This document shows, one piece after another, positions 16,072-24,427 of a stretch of DNA of 35,523 nt; positions within the stretch are counted from its first letter, which is position 1; each line of letters opens with the position of its first letter. Below the pieces are notes generated by a model that had not been told where the DNA came from, ran no database searches, and saw only the letters and a program-made list of their open reading frames with translations. The stretch lies in the NCBI GenBank assembly GCA_002309675.1, contig DBXX01000073.1, positions 1 through 35,523 on the forward strand, read 5' to 3'. This DNA comes from Lachnospiraceae bacterium UBA1201 (GTDB taxonomy: Bacteria > Bacillota > Clostridia > Lachnospirales > Lachnospiraceae). Both the position numbers and the translations under genes were made by a program.

Positions 16072-16100
16072 ATTATAGAACAAATCTATTTTCAGTTCTA
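16072..16100 (-). promoter_or_regulatory. Promoter of the SDR-ADH operon with overlapping inverted repeat
   Basis: On the minus strand TATAAT (16072-16077) lies 17 bases from a weak TAGAAC (16095-16100). The inverted repeat TAGAAC-N13-GTTCTA (16076-16081 and 16095-16100) covers both boxes, so a bound regulator would control access. The nearby AraC-type protein is the obvious candidate. Confidence 0.45.
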
Positions 16101-16133
16101 TCGGTGAAAAGTTAAAAAAATAGTAAAAACCTA

Positions 16134-16163
16134 TTGCAATTCGTTTTCACATTATGCTATACT
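16134..16163 (+). promoter_or_regulatory. Promoter of the AraC-type regulator gene
   Basis: TTGCAA (16134-16139) and TATACT (16158-16163) are spaced by 18 bases. Its -35 starts about 34 bases from the inverted repeat that overlaps the divergent operon promoter. Confidence 0.55.
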
Positions 16164-16220
16164 CCAAGGGTAATAAAGGTGTTTCTATTATTTGGGCCTC
16201 AGGCAGAAGTGGGGAAGAAT

Positions 16221-17174
16221 ATGAATAAATTATATGAATATCTGGATACGGTGCACAGTCCGTACGAAGCGTTTGTCATGGAGACAGCCAGCAGTTTCTT
16301 TCCGGTACGAAAGCACTGGCATTATTTCATTGAACTATTGTATGTAAAGAAGGGGCAGATCGAAGCGGTCTGCGACGGAAAATGGTACTCCCTGCATGAG
16401 GGAGACCTTTTGGTGTGCCATTCGCAGGCCATCCATGAGTTTTTACCGTCTCGTGATCCGGCGACCGGGGAGATCATCCCGGGGCAATATCTGGTGATCC
16501 AGTGTGATCTGAATGCTCTGAATACCAACAGCAGCTACGTGCCGAAGTTCCGTTATATTTTCCAGGCTGCACGGCAGATGTCCGAATGTAAGGTCGTGCT
16601 GTCCCGTGAAGACATGCAGGATATCGATGTGGAGCCTTTGTTTTGGGCCTGCATCCGTGAACGTCACACCCGCGACTACGGTTTCACTGTTCTGCTGAAC
16701 GGTTTTATCAGTGATCTGCTTATTCAGATCATTCGCGTATGGCGCCGAAACGGTTTGGATCCGCAGAACCTTCCGTTCGGAAAACCGGAGGATAAGGAAC
16801 TCAGCATGATTGCGGAGTACATCGACGCGCATTCCAACCAGGCCATTCGCGTGCAGGATCTGGCAGAGATGTGCAACATGAGCTACTCGTATTTCGCGAA
16901 GAATTTCCGCGATTACTATGGCATGAGCTGCAAGGAGTATATCGAATATGTCCGCATGAATAAAGCGGAGGAACTGGTGCTGTTCACGGATTATGATCTG
17001 AACTACATCTGCCAGGAAATCGGCTATTTTGATTGCAGTCACTTTATTAAAGAATACAAGAAACATAAGGGCGTGACGCCAAAGCAGCACCGTATGCGGA
17101 TGCGGAAGCAGAAGGGGGAGGAAGTTCTGAACTACTTTGACGAAAACGACCTCATCCAGAAAAACGAAGAATAA
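16221..17174 (+). CDS. AraC-family transcriptional regulator
   Basis: This 317-residue regulator has an N-terminal cupin-like sensor domain (ELLYVKKGQIEAVCDG, then LHEGDLLVC) and a C-terminal pair of helix-turn-helix motifs. The first is VQDLAEMCNMSYSYFAKNFRD, described here by its key AEMCNMSYSYFAK core. The second is around ICQEIGYFDCSHFIKEYKKH, ending GVTPKQHR, the standard AraC close. It probably senses a small molecule linked to the divergent SDR/alcohol dehydrogenase operon. The ATG at 16221 has GGGGAAG only a few bases upstream. In-frame GTG at 16209 is a possible alternative. Confidence 0.9.
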   Translation: MNKLYEYLDTVHSPYEAFVMETASSFFPVRKHWHYFIELLYVKKGQIEAVCDGKWYSLHEGDLLVCHSQAIHEFLPSRDPATGEIIPGQYLVIQCDLNALNTNSSYVPKFRYIFQAARQMSECKVVLSREDMQDIDVEPLFWACIRERHTRDYGFTVLLNGFISDLLIQIIRVWRRNGLDPQNLPFGKPEDKELSMIAEYIDAHSNQAIRVQDLAEMCNMSYSYFAKNFRDYYGMSCKEYIEYVRMNKAEELVLFTDYDLNYICQEIGYFDCSHFIKEYKKHKGVTPKQHRMRMRKQKGEEVLNYFDENDLIQKNEE

Positions 17175-17345
17175 AGATCTCGCTTCTGAGAAAACGATAG
17201 ATATATTTGGGAGAATAGAGTATGTTCGGGGGTGTGATCGTTTTCGGCAGGACCGAGAACGCATTTATTTGCTCTCGTTCCTGAGCATATGACGGGCAAA
17301 CGCGTAAAAGAAGCGTAAATGATCCATATGAATACATAAAATAAA

Positions 17346-17381
17346 CAGGACTGTCATGTGACTGACAGTCCTGCTTTTTAT
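17346..17381. terminator. Bidirectional rho-independent terminator
   Basis: An 11-bp perfect stem (CAGGACTGTCA and complement) with a 6-base loop is followed by CTTTTTATT on the plus strand and by TTTATTTT on the minus strand. It separates the convergent AraC-type regulator and activase genes. Confidence 0.9.
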
Positions 17382-20300
17382 TGTGCCTTTCGCGGCTTAT
17401 CCGCTTCGGCTTTCATGTTCTTCACAGCGGTGGCCAGCATCAGTTTGATGCGGTTGAGCTGGTTAACTTCGCTGGCGCCGGGGTCGTAGTCGACAGCGAC
17501 GATGTTCGCCTCGGGATGCGCGGCGCGCAGTCCCTTGATGACGCCCTTACCCACGATGTGGTTCGGCAGGCAGCCGAACGGCTGGGCGCAGACGATGTTC
17601 GGAACGCCGCTCTCGATGAGTTCCATCATCTCGCCGGTCAGGAACCAGCCCTCACCGGTCTGATTGCCCAGAGAGACGAAGGGCTTCGCCATCTGTGCCA
17701 GATGGGAGATGTGGGACGGGGGAGCGAAGTGCTTGCTGGCGGCCAGTTCTTCCTTCGCCGTCTTACGCAGCTGCTCCAGAGCCCAGATACCGAGGTTGGA
17801 TTTGCGGGCGCTGCTCTTCTTCATGCCGAGTTTGAGCGCCTTGAAATTTGTGTTGTAAAAACTGTACAGGAAGAAATCCAGCAGATCCGGCATAACGGCC
17901 TCCGCGCCTTCCTGTTCCAGAAGTTTGACTAAGTAGTTGTTCGCCGAGGGCAGGAATTTAACCAGGATCTCACCGACGATGCCGACTCTGGGCTTCTTCA
18001 GATCCTCGTGAACCGGAAGCGCGTCGAACTCGCGGATAATGCCGCGCAGGATCTTCTTGAATTCCGAGAATGAGGTGTGCTTTTTCTCCAGGGAGGCGAT
18101 GCAACGGGCACGCCATTTTTCGTGGAGGGCATCCGCACTGCCGGGAGTTACTTCATACGGGCGTGTATGGTACAGCACGCGCATGAAGACGTCGCCGTAG
18201 ATGATGGCCATGATGGCCTTCACGATGCGCTTCGGCGTCAGCTTGAAGCCCGGGTTTTTCTCCAGTCCCTGTACGCTCAGGGAGATGACCGGAATGTGTC
18301 CCATGCCTGCGTTCATTAGCGCACGGCGGATAAAACCGATGTAGTTGGAGGCACGGCAGCCGCCGCCCGTCTGGGTAATGAGCACCGCGACCTTATTTAA
18401 GTCGTAGCGGCCGGACAGCAGAGCCTGCATGATCTGGCCCACAACGATCAGCGAAGGGTAGCAGGCATCGTTGTTCACGTACTTCAGGCCGACATCGACC
18501 GAATCCTTGCTTTCCTTCATGATCTCGACGTTGAGACCCGTGGACTTCAGCGCCGCGGACAGGATATCGAAATGGATCGGCGTCATCTGCGGACAGAGGA
18601 TGGTATAATCCTTCACCATTTCCTTCGTGAAGACTACGCGGTTGTACGCGGAACTTTGGATCACACGTTTATTGCAGTTTTCGCCGCTTTCGTTCATGCG
18701 GTCGCGAATGCGGAGCGCCGCGATCAGCGAACGGATGCGGATGCGCGCCGCGCCGAGGTTATTGACCTCGTCGATCTTCAGAACGGTGTAGATCTTACCG
18801 GAGCGGGTCAGGATATCATCGACCGCGTCCGTGGTCACGGCATCGAGGCCGCAGCCGAAGGAGTTGAGCTGGATCAGGTCCAGGAACTCCGTGGTCTTAA
18901 CGTAGTTTGCCGCCGCATAGAGGCGGGAGTGGTACATCCACTGGTCCATGACGATCAGCGGACGCTCGACCTTCGCTAAGTGGGAGACCGAATCCTCCGT
19001 GAGAACGGCGATACCGTAGGAGGTGATCAGCTCGGGGATACCGTGGTTGATCTCCGGGTCGATATGGTAGGGACGACCGGCCAGTACGATACCGCGGCCG
19101 CCGCTCTTCTTCAGATATTCAATGACTTCCTCGCCTTTTGCCTGCATGTCCACACGGGTCTGCAGCAGTTCGTTCCACGCGGCGTGCGCGGCCTGGCGGA
19201 CCTCAGCGGCGGGGATCTGATACTCTTTGTCGAAAACCTCCACCAGACGCTTCGTCAGAACTTCTTCATCGGTAAATGCCATGAAGGGATTGATGAAGCG
19301 AATGTGCTTCTGCGACAGCGTTTCGACGTTGTTTTTGATATTTTCCGCATAGGAAGTTACGATCGGACAGTTGTAGTGGTTGTTCGCCTCCTTCTGCTCG
19401 TTGCGCTCGTAAGGAATGCAGGGGTAGAAGATGGTCTTTACGCCGTTCTGGATGAGCCATTCCACGTGACCGTGCGCCAGCTTCGCCGGGTAGCACTCCG
19501 ACTCACTGGGGATGGATTCGATGCCCAGCTCGTAGATCTTACGGGTCGATGCGGGCGAAAGCACCACATGGAATTTCAGCGCCTTAAAGAAGGTGGCCCA
19601 GAACGGGTAGTCCTCGTACTGGTTCAGAACGCGCGGAATACCGATCACGCCGCGGGTCGCTTCCTCCAGAGGAAGCGGTTCGTAGCCGAAGAGACGCTCG
19701 TTCTTATAGGCGAACAGGTTCGGAACGCCCGAGCCTTTCTTCTCCTGGCCCAGGCCCTTTTCACAGCGGTTTCCGCTGATATAGCGGCGGCCGCCCGAGA
19801 AATGGTTGATGGTCAGACGGCAGGCGTTGGTACAGCCGCGGCAGCGCGTCATGGTCGTCTTGTATTCGAGATTGATGATGTCGTCCAGCGAGAGCATGGT
19901 AGTCTGCGTGCCTTCTACGTAGCGTTCGCGGGCAATGAGTGCCGCGCCGAACGCGCCCATGATGCCGGCAATGTCCGGACGCACGGCCTTGCAGCCGGAG
20001 ATGCGCTCGAAACTGCGGAGCACGGCGTCGTTATAGAACGTACCACCCTGAACGACGATGTTTTTACCCAGATCCTTCGGATCGGTCAGCTTGATAACTT
20101 TATAGAGTGCGTTTCGGATGACCGAATACGCCAGACCCGCGGAGATGTCTGCCACATCGGCACCTTCCTTCTGGGCCTGTTTTACGTTCGAATTCATGAA
20201 TACGGTACAGCGGGTACCGAGGTCGGTCGGATGCTTTGCGAACAGAGCCGCCTTCGCGAAATTCTCCACCGTGTAATTCAACGATTTGGCGAATGTCTCG

Positions 20301-21703
20301 ATAAACGAACCGCAGCCGGAGGAACATGCCTCGTTCAAAAGCACGCTGTCGACCGTGTTGTTTTTGATCTTGATGCACTTCATGTCCTGGCCGCCGATAT
20401 CGAGGATACAGTCGACCTCGGGCAGGAAGAATTTCGCCGCATAGAAGTGAGCGACGGTCTCGACCTCGCCTTCGTCGAGCATCAGCGCCGCCTTCAGAAG
20501 CGCCTCACCGTAGCCGGTGGAGCAGGAGTAGGCGATGTGCACATCTTCGGGGATCAGTTCGCGGATCTCCGTGATCGCGCGGATCGTCGTCGCGAGCGGA
20601 TTACCGTTGTTGGAACTGTAGAAACTGTAGAGCAGGCTACCTTCTTCGGAGACCAGCGCCACCTTCGTCGTGGTGGAACCGGCGTCGATGCCGAGGAAGC
20701 AATTGCCCTTATAAGTCGACAGATAGTCGCGTTTTACACAATAATTCTCGAAGCGTGTGCGGAAGCGGTCGTACTGCTCCTGATCGCGGAACAGCGGCTC
20801 CATACGCTTAACTTCGAAGTCCATCTTGATGCCCTTCGACAGACGCTCGATCAGGTCCTGTGCGTCCAGGATCACGGTTCCGTCGGGGAAGGCTCCGTTT
20901 TCATCGACCTCCGCATGGTTCATGGCCGCGCCGATCGCCGCAAAAAGGTGGGAGTGATCGGGGGCAATGATCGCGTCACCGGTCAGCTTCAATGTGCGGA
21001 TGAAAGCGTTGCGCAGCTCCGGCAGGAAGTGGAGCGGACCGCCTAAGAAAGCGACATTGCCCCGGATGGGCTTACCGCAGGCCAGACCGGAGATGGTCTG
21101 GTTCACCACCGCCTGGAAGATGGAGGCCGCCAGATCCTCGCGGGTGGCGCCTTCGTTGATCAGAGGCTGGATATCGGTCTTCGCGAACACGCCGCAGCGC
21201 GCCGCGATGGGATAGATGTTCGAATAGTTTGCGGCATATTCATTCAGGCCGGCAGCGTCGGTCTGCAGCAGGGAAGCCATCTGGTCAATGAACGAGCCCG
21301 TGCCGCCGGCGCAGATGCCGTTCATGCGCTGCTCGATGCCGTTCGTGAAGTAAATGATCTTCGCGTCCTCACCGCCGAGCTCGATCGCGACGTCGCAGTG
21401 CGGCGCGTAATCCTTCAGCGATGTGGAAACGGCAACGACCTCCTGCACAAAAGGAACTTCCAAATGCTTCGAAAGGGTCAGGCCGCCGGAACCGGTGATG
21501 ACCGGAAGCACGCGGAACGGACCCAGTTTTTCCAGACCGCGCTTTAACAGCTCGGCCAATGTTTCCTGTATATTTGCAAAATGTCGTTCGTAATCGGAGA
21601 AAAGGATGGTATGGTCATCCGTATCCAGGATCGCGATCTTAACGGTCGTGGATCCGATGTCGATACCGAGATAGTATGTCTTATCCTGTGGTAAAATAGC
21701 CAT
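17378..21703 (-). CDS. Acyl-CoA dehydratase activase, double-ATPase fusion
   Basis: This 1441-residue protein is related to activators of 2-hydroxyacyl-CoA dehydratase and benzoyl-CoA reductase, which use ATP to push electrons from an iron-sulfur cluster into the partner enzyme. Two actin-like ATPase domains are in tandem: YLGIDIGSTTVK (residues 11-22) with Cys131 and Cys170, and FLGIDAGSTTTK (336-347) with Cys460 and Cys499. After about residue 615 comes the activase-associated region with RCRGCTNACRL (Cys621, 624, 628) and Cys647, then a dehydratase-like C-terminal half. Fusions of this size are known in clostridia. No separate dehydratase subunit is in the window. AAGGAGG precedes the ATG. 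Confidence 0.88.
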   Translation of the reverse strand: MAILPQDKTYYLGIDIGSTTVKIAILDTDDHTILFSDYERHFANIQETLAELLKRGLEKLGPFRVLPVITGSGGLTLSKHLEVPFVQEVVAVSTSLKDYAPHCDVAIELGGEDAKIIYFTNGIEQRMNGICAGGTGSFIDQMASLLQTDAAGLNEYAANYSNIYPIAARCGVFAKTDIQPLINEGATREDLAASIFQAVVNQTISGLACGKPIRGNVAFLGGPLHFLPELRNAFIRTLKLTGDAIIAPDHSHLFAAIGAAMNHAEVDENGAFPDGTVILDAQDLIERLSKGIKMDFEVKRMEPLFRDQEQYDRFRTRFENYCVKRDYLSTYKGNCFLGIDAGSTTTKVALVSEEGSLLYSFYSSNNGNPLATTIRAITEIRELIPEDVHIAYSCSTGYGEALLKAALMLDEGEVETVAHFYAAKFFLPEVDCILDIGGQDMKCIKIKNNTVDSVLLNEACSSGCGSFIETFAKSLNYTVENFAKAALFAKHPTDLGTRCTVFMNSNVKQAQKEGADVADISAGLAYSVIRNALYKVIKLTDPKDLGKNIVVQGGTFYNDAVLRSFERISGCKAVRPDIAGIMGAFGAALIARERYVEGTQTTMLSLDDIINLEYKTTMTRCRGCTNACRLTINHFSGGRRYISGNRCEKGLGQEKKGSGVPNLFAYKNERLFGYEPLPLEEATRGVIGIPRVLNQYEDYPFWATFFKALKFHVVLSPASTRKIYELGIESIPSESECYPAKLAHGHVEWLIQNGVKTIFYPCIPYERNEQKEANNHYNCPIVTSYAENIKNNVETLSQKHIRFINPFMAFTDEEVLTKRLVEVFDKEYQIPAAEVRQAAHAAWNELLQTRVDMQAKGEEVIEYLKKSGGRGIVLAGRPYHIDPEINHGIPELITSYGIAVLTEDSVSHLAKVERPLIVMDQWMYHSRLYAAANYVKTTEFLDLIQLNSFGCGLDAVTTDAVDDILTRSGKIYTVLKIDEVNNLGAARIRIRSLIAALRIRDRMNESGENCNKRVIQSSAYNRVVFTKEMVKDYTILCPQMTPIHFDILSAALKSTGLNVEIMKESKDSVDVGLKYVNNDACYPSLIVVGQIMQALLSGRYDLNKVAVLITQTGGGCRASNYIGFIRRALMNAGMGHIPVISLSVQGLEKNPGFKLTPKRIVKAIMAIIYGDVFMRVLYHTRPYEVTPGSADALHEKWRARCIASLEKKHTSFSEFKKILRGIIREFDALPVHEDLKKPRVGIVGEILVKFLPSANNYLVKLLEQEGAEAVMPDLLDFFLYSFYNTNFKALKLGMKKSSARKSNLGIWALEQLRKTAKEELAASKHFAPPSHISHLAQMAKPFVSLGNQTGEGWFLTGEMMELIESGVPNIVCAQPFGCLPNHIVGKGVIKGLRAAHPEANIVAVDYDPGASEVNQLNRIKLMLATAVKNMKAEADKPRKAQ

Positions 21704-21777
21704 CACAGAAGACCTCCTTGGAAATACAATCGGACGGCAGGTAGAAACCGGCCGTGGCGCAAAATGCACCAAATAAC

Positions 21778-21806
21778 ATTATACGTGGAATGCCTCTGAA
21801 AAACAA
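21778..21806 (-). promoter_or_regulatory. Promoter of the activase gene
   Basis: On the minus strand TATAAT (21778-21783) lies 17 bases from TTGTTT (21801-21806). The -35 ends about 32 bases from the REP-like hairpin. Confidence 0.5.
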
Positions 21807-21838
21807 GTGGGAATTATCATCCGTAAGGAAAGAGTAAG

Positions 21839-21900
21839 ATGTGACAAATAGAACCGTCCCCCCTGTCACGTGACAACGGGGACGGTTCTATTTGTCACAT
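21839..21900. repeat. 62-nt near-perfect hairpin (REP-like)
   Basis: Arms 21839-21861 and 21878-21900 are perfect 23-bp inverted repeats containing GTGACAAATAGAACCGTCC. The centre is a 12-bp palindrome TGTCACGTGACA, with only a 2x2 mismatch between the parts. It shares its sequence with the end of the element at 11443-11847. It lies between the divergent activase and CorA-type promoters, ending 10 bases before the latter's -35 box. Similar GGGGACGGTTCT-type repeats are common in clostridial genomes. Confidence 0.9.
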
Positions 21901-21909
21901 TCTCACAGG

Positions 21910-21938
21910 TTGACACCGCAGAGGTGATTTGCTATAAT
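21910..21938 (+). promoter_or_regulatory. Consensus promoter of the CorA-type gene
   Basis: TTGACA (21910-21915) and TATAAT (21933-21938) are separated by exactly 17 bases, a perfect match to the sigma-A consensus. Confidence 0.85.
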
Positions 21939-21997
21939 TTAAGTTGCGTTGTCAGGACCTTATAACGGTCCGAATTTGGTTGAAAGGGGTACCGCCT

Positions 21998-22933
21998 ATG
22001 GTTCAGATCATTAAGACAGAGGACGGAAAACTAAATCTTTTGCCGGAGATCGTAAAGGATTGCTGGATCATGATGACCGATCCGACCACGGCGGAACTGG
22101 AAGAAATATCCTCCTATTTCAAGATGGACATCGATGACCTGAAGGCCCCTTTGGATGAAGAGGAACGTTCCCGTATCGATGTGGAAGACAATTACACCAT
22201 GATCCTGGTCGACATCCCCATGACTGAGGAGCGAAACGGAAAGGACTGGTACGTCACCGTCCCGCTCGGTATCTATGTGTTCCGTGACCATGTCATCACG
22301 GTCTGCCTGTACCCGACGCCCATCCTGGAAGCGTTCCGCGACGGACGGGTGAAAGAATACCACAGTTACATGAAGACGCGCTTCATCTACCAGATGCTGT
22401 ACCGCAACGCGTCGCTTTATCTGCAGTACCTGCGAAACATCGAAAAGAAGAGCACCGAGATCGAACAGAAGATGCGCATTAACCAGAAAAACCAGGAACT
22501 GGTCGAACTCATGGAATTGCAGAAGTCCCTGGTCTATATCACGACTTCTCTGCGTTCGAACGAAGCCGTGCTGGAGAAACTGATGCGCAGTGACCGCATC
22601 AAGCGCTATCCGGAGGACACCGAGCTTCTGGAAGATGTCATCATCGAGAATAAACAGGCCATCGAGATGGCCAATATATACAGCGGCATTTTGAACAACA
22701 CGATGGATGTGTTTGCTTCCATCATTTCCAACAACCTGAACTTCGTCATGAAGTTCCTGACCGTAGTCACGATCATCCTGGCCGTTCCGACTTTGATCTC
22801 CGGTTTCTACGGAATGAACGTCAGCGACGAGATGATGCCGTTTGCGCACCAGCCCTATGCTTTCCCGATCATCGTCGTGATCTCCATGCTGATCGCGCTT
22901 TTCGTGGGATGGTATTTCAACCGGAAGAAATAA
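21998..22933 (+). CDS. CorA-family divalent cation transporter
   Basis: This 311-residue CorA-type channel moves Mg2+ or a related ion across the inner membrane as a pentamer. The soluble domain holds a long helical stalk (QKMRINQKNQELVELMELQ region). Two transmembrane helices are at the C-terminus, the first ending in the signature SGFYGMNV and the second being FPIIVVISMLIALFVGWYF. The protein ends in a basic NRKK. The ATG at 21998 follows AAAGGGG. An upstream ATG at 21944 lies too near the promoter and has no site. It has its own consensus promoter. Confidence 0.92.
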   Translation: MVQIIKTEDGKLNLLPEIVKDCWIMMTDPTTAELEEISSYFKMDIDDLKAPLDEEERSRIDVEDNYTMILVDIPMTEERNGKDWYVTVPLGIYVFRDHVITVCLYPTPILEAFRDGRVKEYHSYMKTRFIYQMLYRNASLYLQYLRNIEKKSTEIEQKMRINQKNQELVELMELQKSLVYITTSLRSNEAVLEKLMRSDRIKRYPEDTELLEDVIIENKQAIEMANIYSGILNNTMDVFASIISNNLNFVMKFLTVVTIILAVPTLISGFYGMNVSDEMMPFAHQPYAFPIIVVISMLIALFVGWYFNRKK

Positions 22934-22983
22934 GTGGAGGCTGAGTTCGAACCTTTTGTTTCAATATGCGGAGTGAATAACTT

Positions 22984-23988
22984 ATGAAATGGTTTTATAA
23001 ATTGGAATATAAATACGGACGGTACGCGATCCGGAACCTGATGCGATACATTCTGGTGTTGTATCTGGCAGGAACGGTTCTGAATGTGATCGATCCGTCG
23101 ATGTACTATCATTATCTGGCGCTGGATCCATGGAAGATCGTCGAGAACTTCCAAATTTGGCGTATCTTCACGTTTTTGATGTGTGCGCCGGATTCAAATA
23201 ATCTTTTCTTCGCACTTCTTTCGGCCTATATCTACTATTCCTTGGGAACGTTTGTTGAGCGGGCGTGGGGAGCATTCCGGTTCAATGTATTCATGTTCTT
23301 CGGTATCCTATATACGATTATCGGAGCTTTCGTGGTGTACGCTTTGGTACGGTTTGACATCATGGATCCCACCACGTACAATCCGGACAATATTGCTAAC
23401 TATATTCAGACTGTCGGTGTAGGTACAACGTACTTGAACTTCTCATTGTTCATGGCGTTTGCTTTTACATTTCCCACGACGCAGATGTTGTTTATGTTCC
23501 TCATTCCGATCCCGGCGCAGATCCTGGGATGGATCGAGATCGGCATATATCTGGTCATGTTTATCAGCGGAACCATCGCTACTCGTGTCATGATCGGAGC
23601 AGCGGCGTTGAATGTGCTTTTGTTCTTCCTGGTGACGCGCGGAGCACCGATGATCTCACCCGGACAGATGAAGCGTCGCGTGGAGTTCAAACGAAACATT
23701 CGTGTCAAACCTTCGGACGGACCGCGTCATCGCTGTGCGATCTGCGGGAAGACCGAGCGGGACGATGCAACATTGGAATTTCGGTATTGCTCCAAATGTG
23801 CAGGCGAGTTCGAGTATTGCACGGAGCATTTGTACACACATAAACATGTCACATCCGAGATGCTCGAGGAGATGAAAAAGCGTGCGCATATCCAGATGAT
23901 GACCGGAAAGCCCGGCATTTTGGAGAGCGATATCGTCGATTCCGAGACTCGTGAGATAGATGAAGATAAACCGGATGGGGAGACGTAA
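22984..23988 (+). CDS. Rhomboid/derlin-like membrane protein with C-terminal zinc-binding domain
   Basis: This 334-residue protein has about six hydrophobic helices in residues 18-218, arranged like rhomboid/derlin proteins: WRIFTFLM after the first segment and GTFVERAWGAFRFN in the middle. The rhomboid catalytic Ser (GxSG) is not seen at the expected helix (TYLNFSLFMAFAF), so it is probably a pseudoprotease. The soluble tail has a zinc-type cluster: Cys251/Cys254, Cys269/Cys272, then Cys279, His282 and His286. A membrane-protein quality-control or scaffold role is an inference by analogy to derlins. The stop lies 3 bases before the next start. Confidence 0.75.
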   Translation: MKWFYKLEYKYGRYAIRNLMRYILVLYLAGTVLNVIDPSMYYHYLALDPWKIVENFQIWRIFTFLMCAPDSNNLFFALLSAYIYYSLGTFVERAWGAFRFNVFMFFGILYTIIGAFVVYALVRFDIMDPTTYNPDNIANYIQTVGVGTTYLNFSLFMAFAFTFPTTQMLFMFLIPIPAQILGWIEIGIYLVMFISGTIATRVMIGAAALNVLLFFLVTRGAPMISPGQMKRRVEFKRNIRVKPSDGPRHRCAICGKTERDDATLEFRYCSKCAGEFEYCTEHLYTHKHVTSEMLEEMKKRAHIQMMTGKPGILESDIVDSETREIDEDKPDGET

Positions 23989-23991
23989 GAT

Positions 23992-24408
23992 ATGAAGAAG
24001 CTGCTTGGATTAGTCATATTTGCGTTGATCGCATTTATGGCATATACGGGAATTAAAAACCACATCGATGACAAAAAGAAAGAGGCGCTCGAGCAGGATT
24101 ATGCCCGAATCAATACGATCGTTACATCCATGGATGAACTGATCCATTCACCGGCAGTGCTTGCTTTTGGAAACGCCCGGGTGATCACACAGTTTCGATT
24201 TAAGGATATTAAAGGCGTTGAGCAGGAATTCTATAAAAAACTCTTAGATAGGGTCGGAACGGATTTTAATGGTAAATTATCCAACGACGATGTTATTATT
24301 TTACAGATCAACCCGATCACCCAGCATTTCTGGGTTTACGCGGGTACTAACGATACAGAAAATATGATCTACCCGGATTGGAACTATACGAAGGTTCCGA
24401 AACGATGA
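23992..24408 (+). CDS. Hypothetical membrane-anchored protein
   Basis: This 138-residue protein has an N-terminal hydrophobic helix (LLGLVIFALIAFMAYTGI, about residues 4-21), which is a signal anchor, and a soluble part expected outside the membrane. Basic and acidic residues (DDKKKEALEQDY) follow the helix. The rest (VIILQINPITQHFWVYAG) looks like a small alpha-beta domain. No family is recognised. It starts 3 bases after the rhomboid-like gene, so the two are almost certainly co-expressed. It lies 19 bases before lysA. Confidence 0.7.
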   Translation: MKKLLGLVIFALIAFMAYTGIKNHIDDKKKEALEQDYARINTIVTSMDELIHSPAVLAFGNARVITQFRFKDIKGVEQEFYKKLLDRVGTDFNGKLSNDDVIILQINPITQHFWVYAGTNDTENMIYPDWNYTKVPKR

Positions 24409-24427
24409 AAAGGAGATAGAAAAAGTA

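Noticed and set aside
18980..21046. A 688-codon open frame on the plus strand
   Set aside because: It lies entirely antisense to the activase gene, whose motifs are clear. It results from C-ending codon bias and has no ribosome site or domain.
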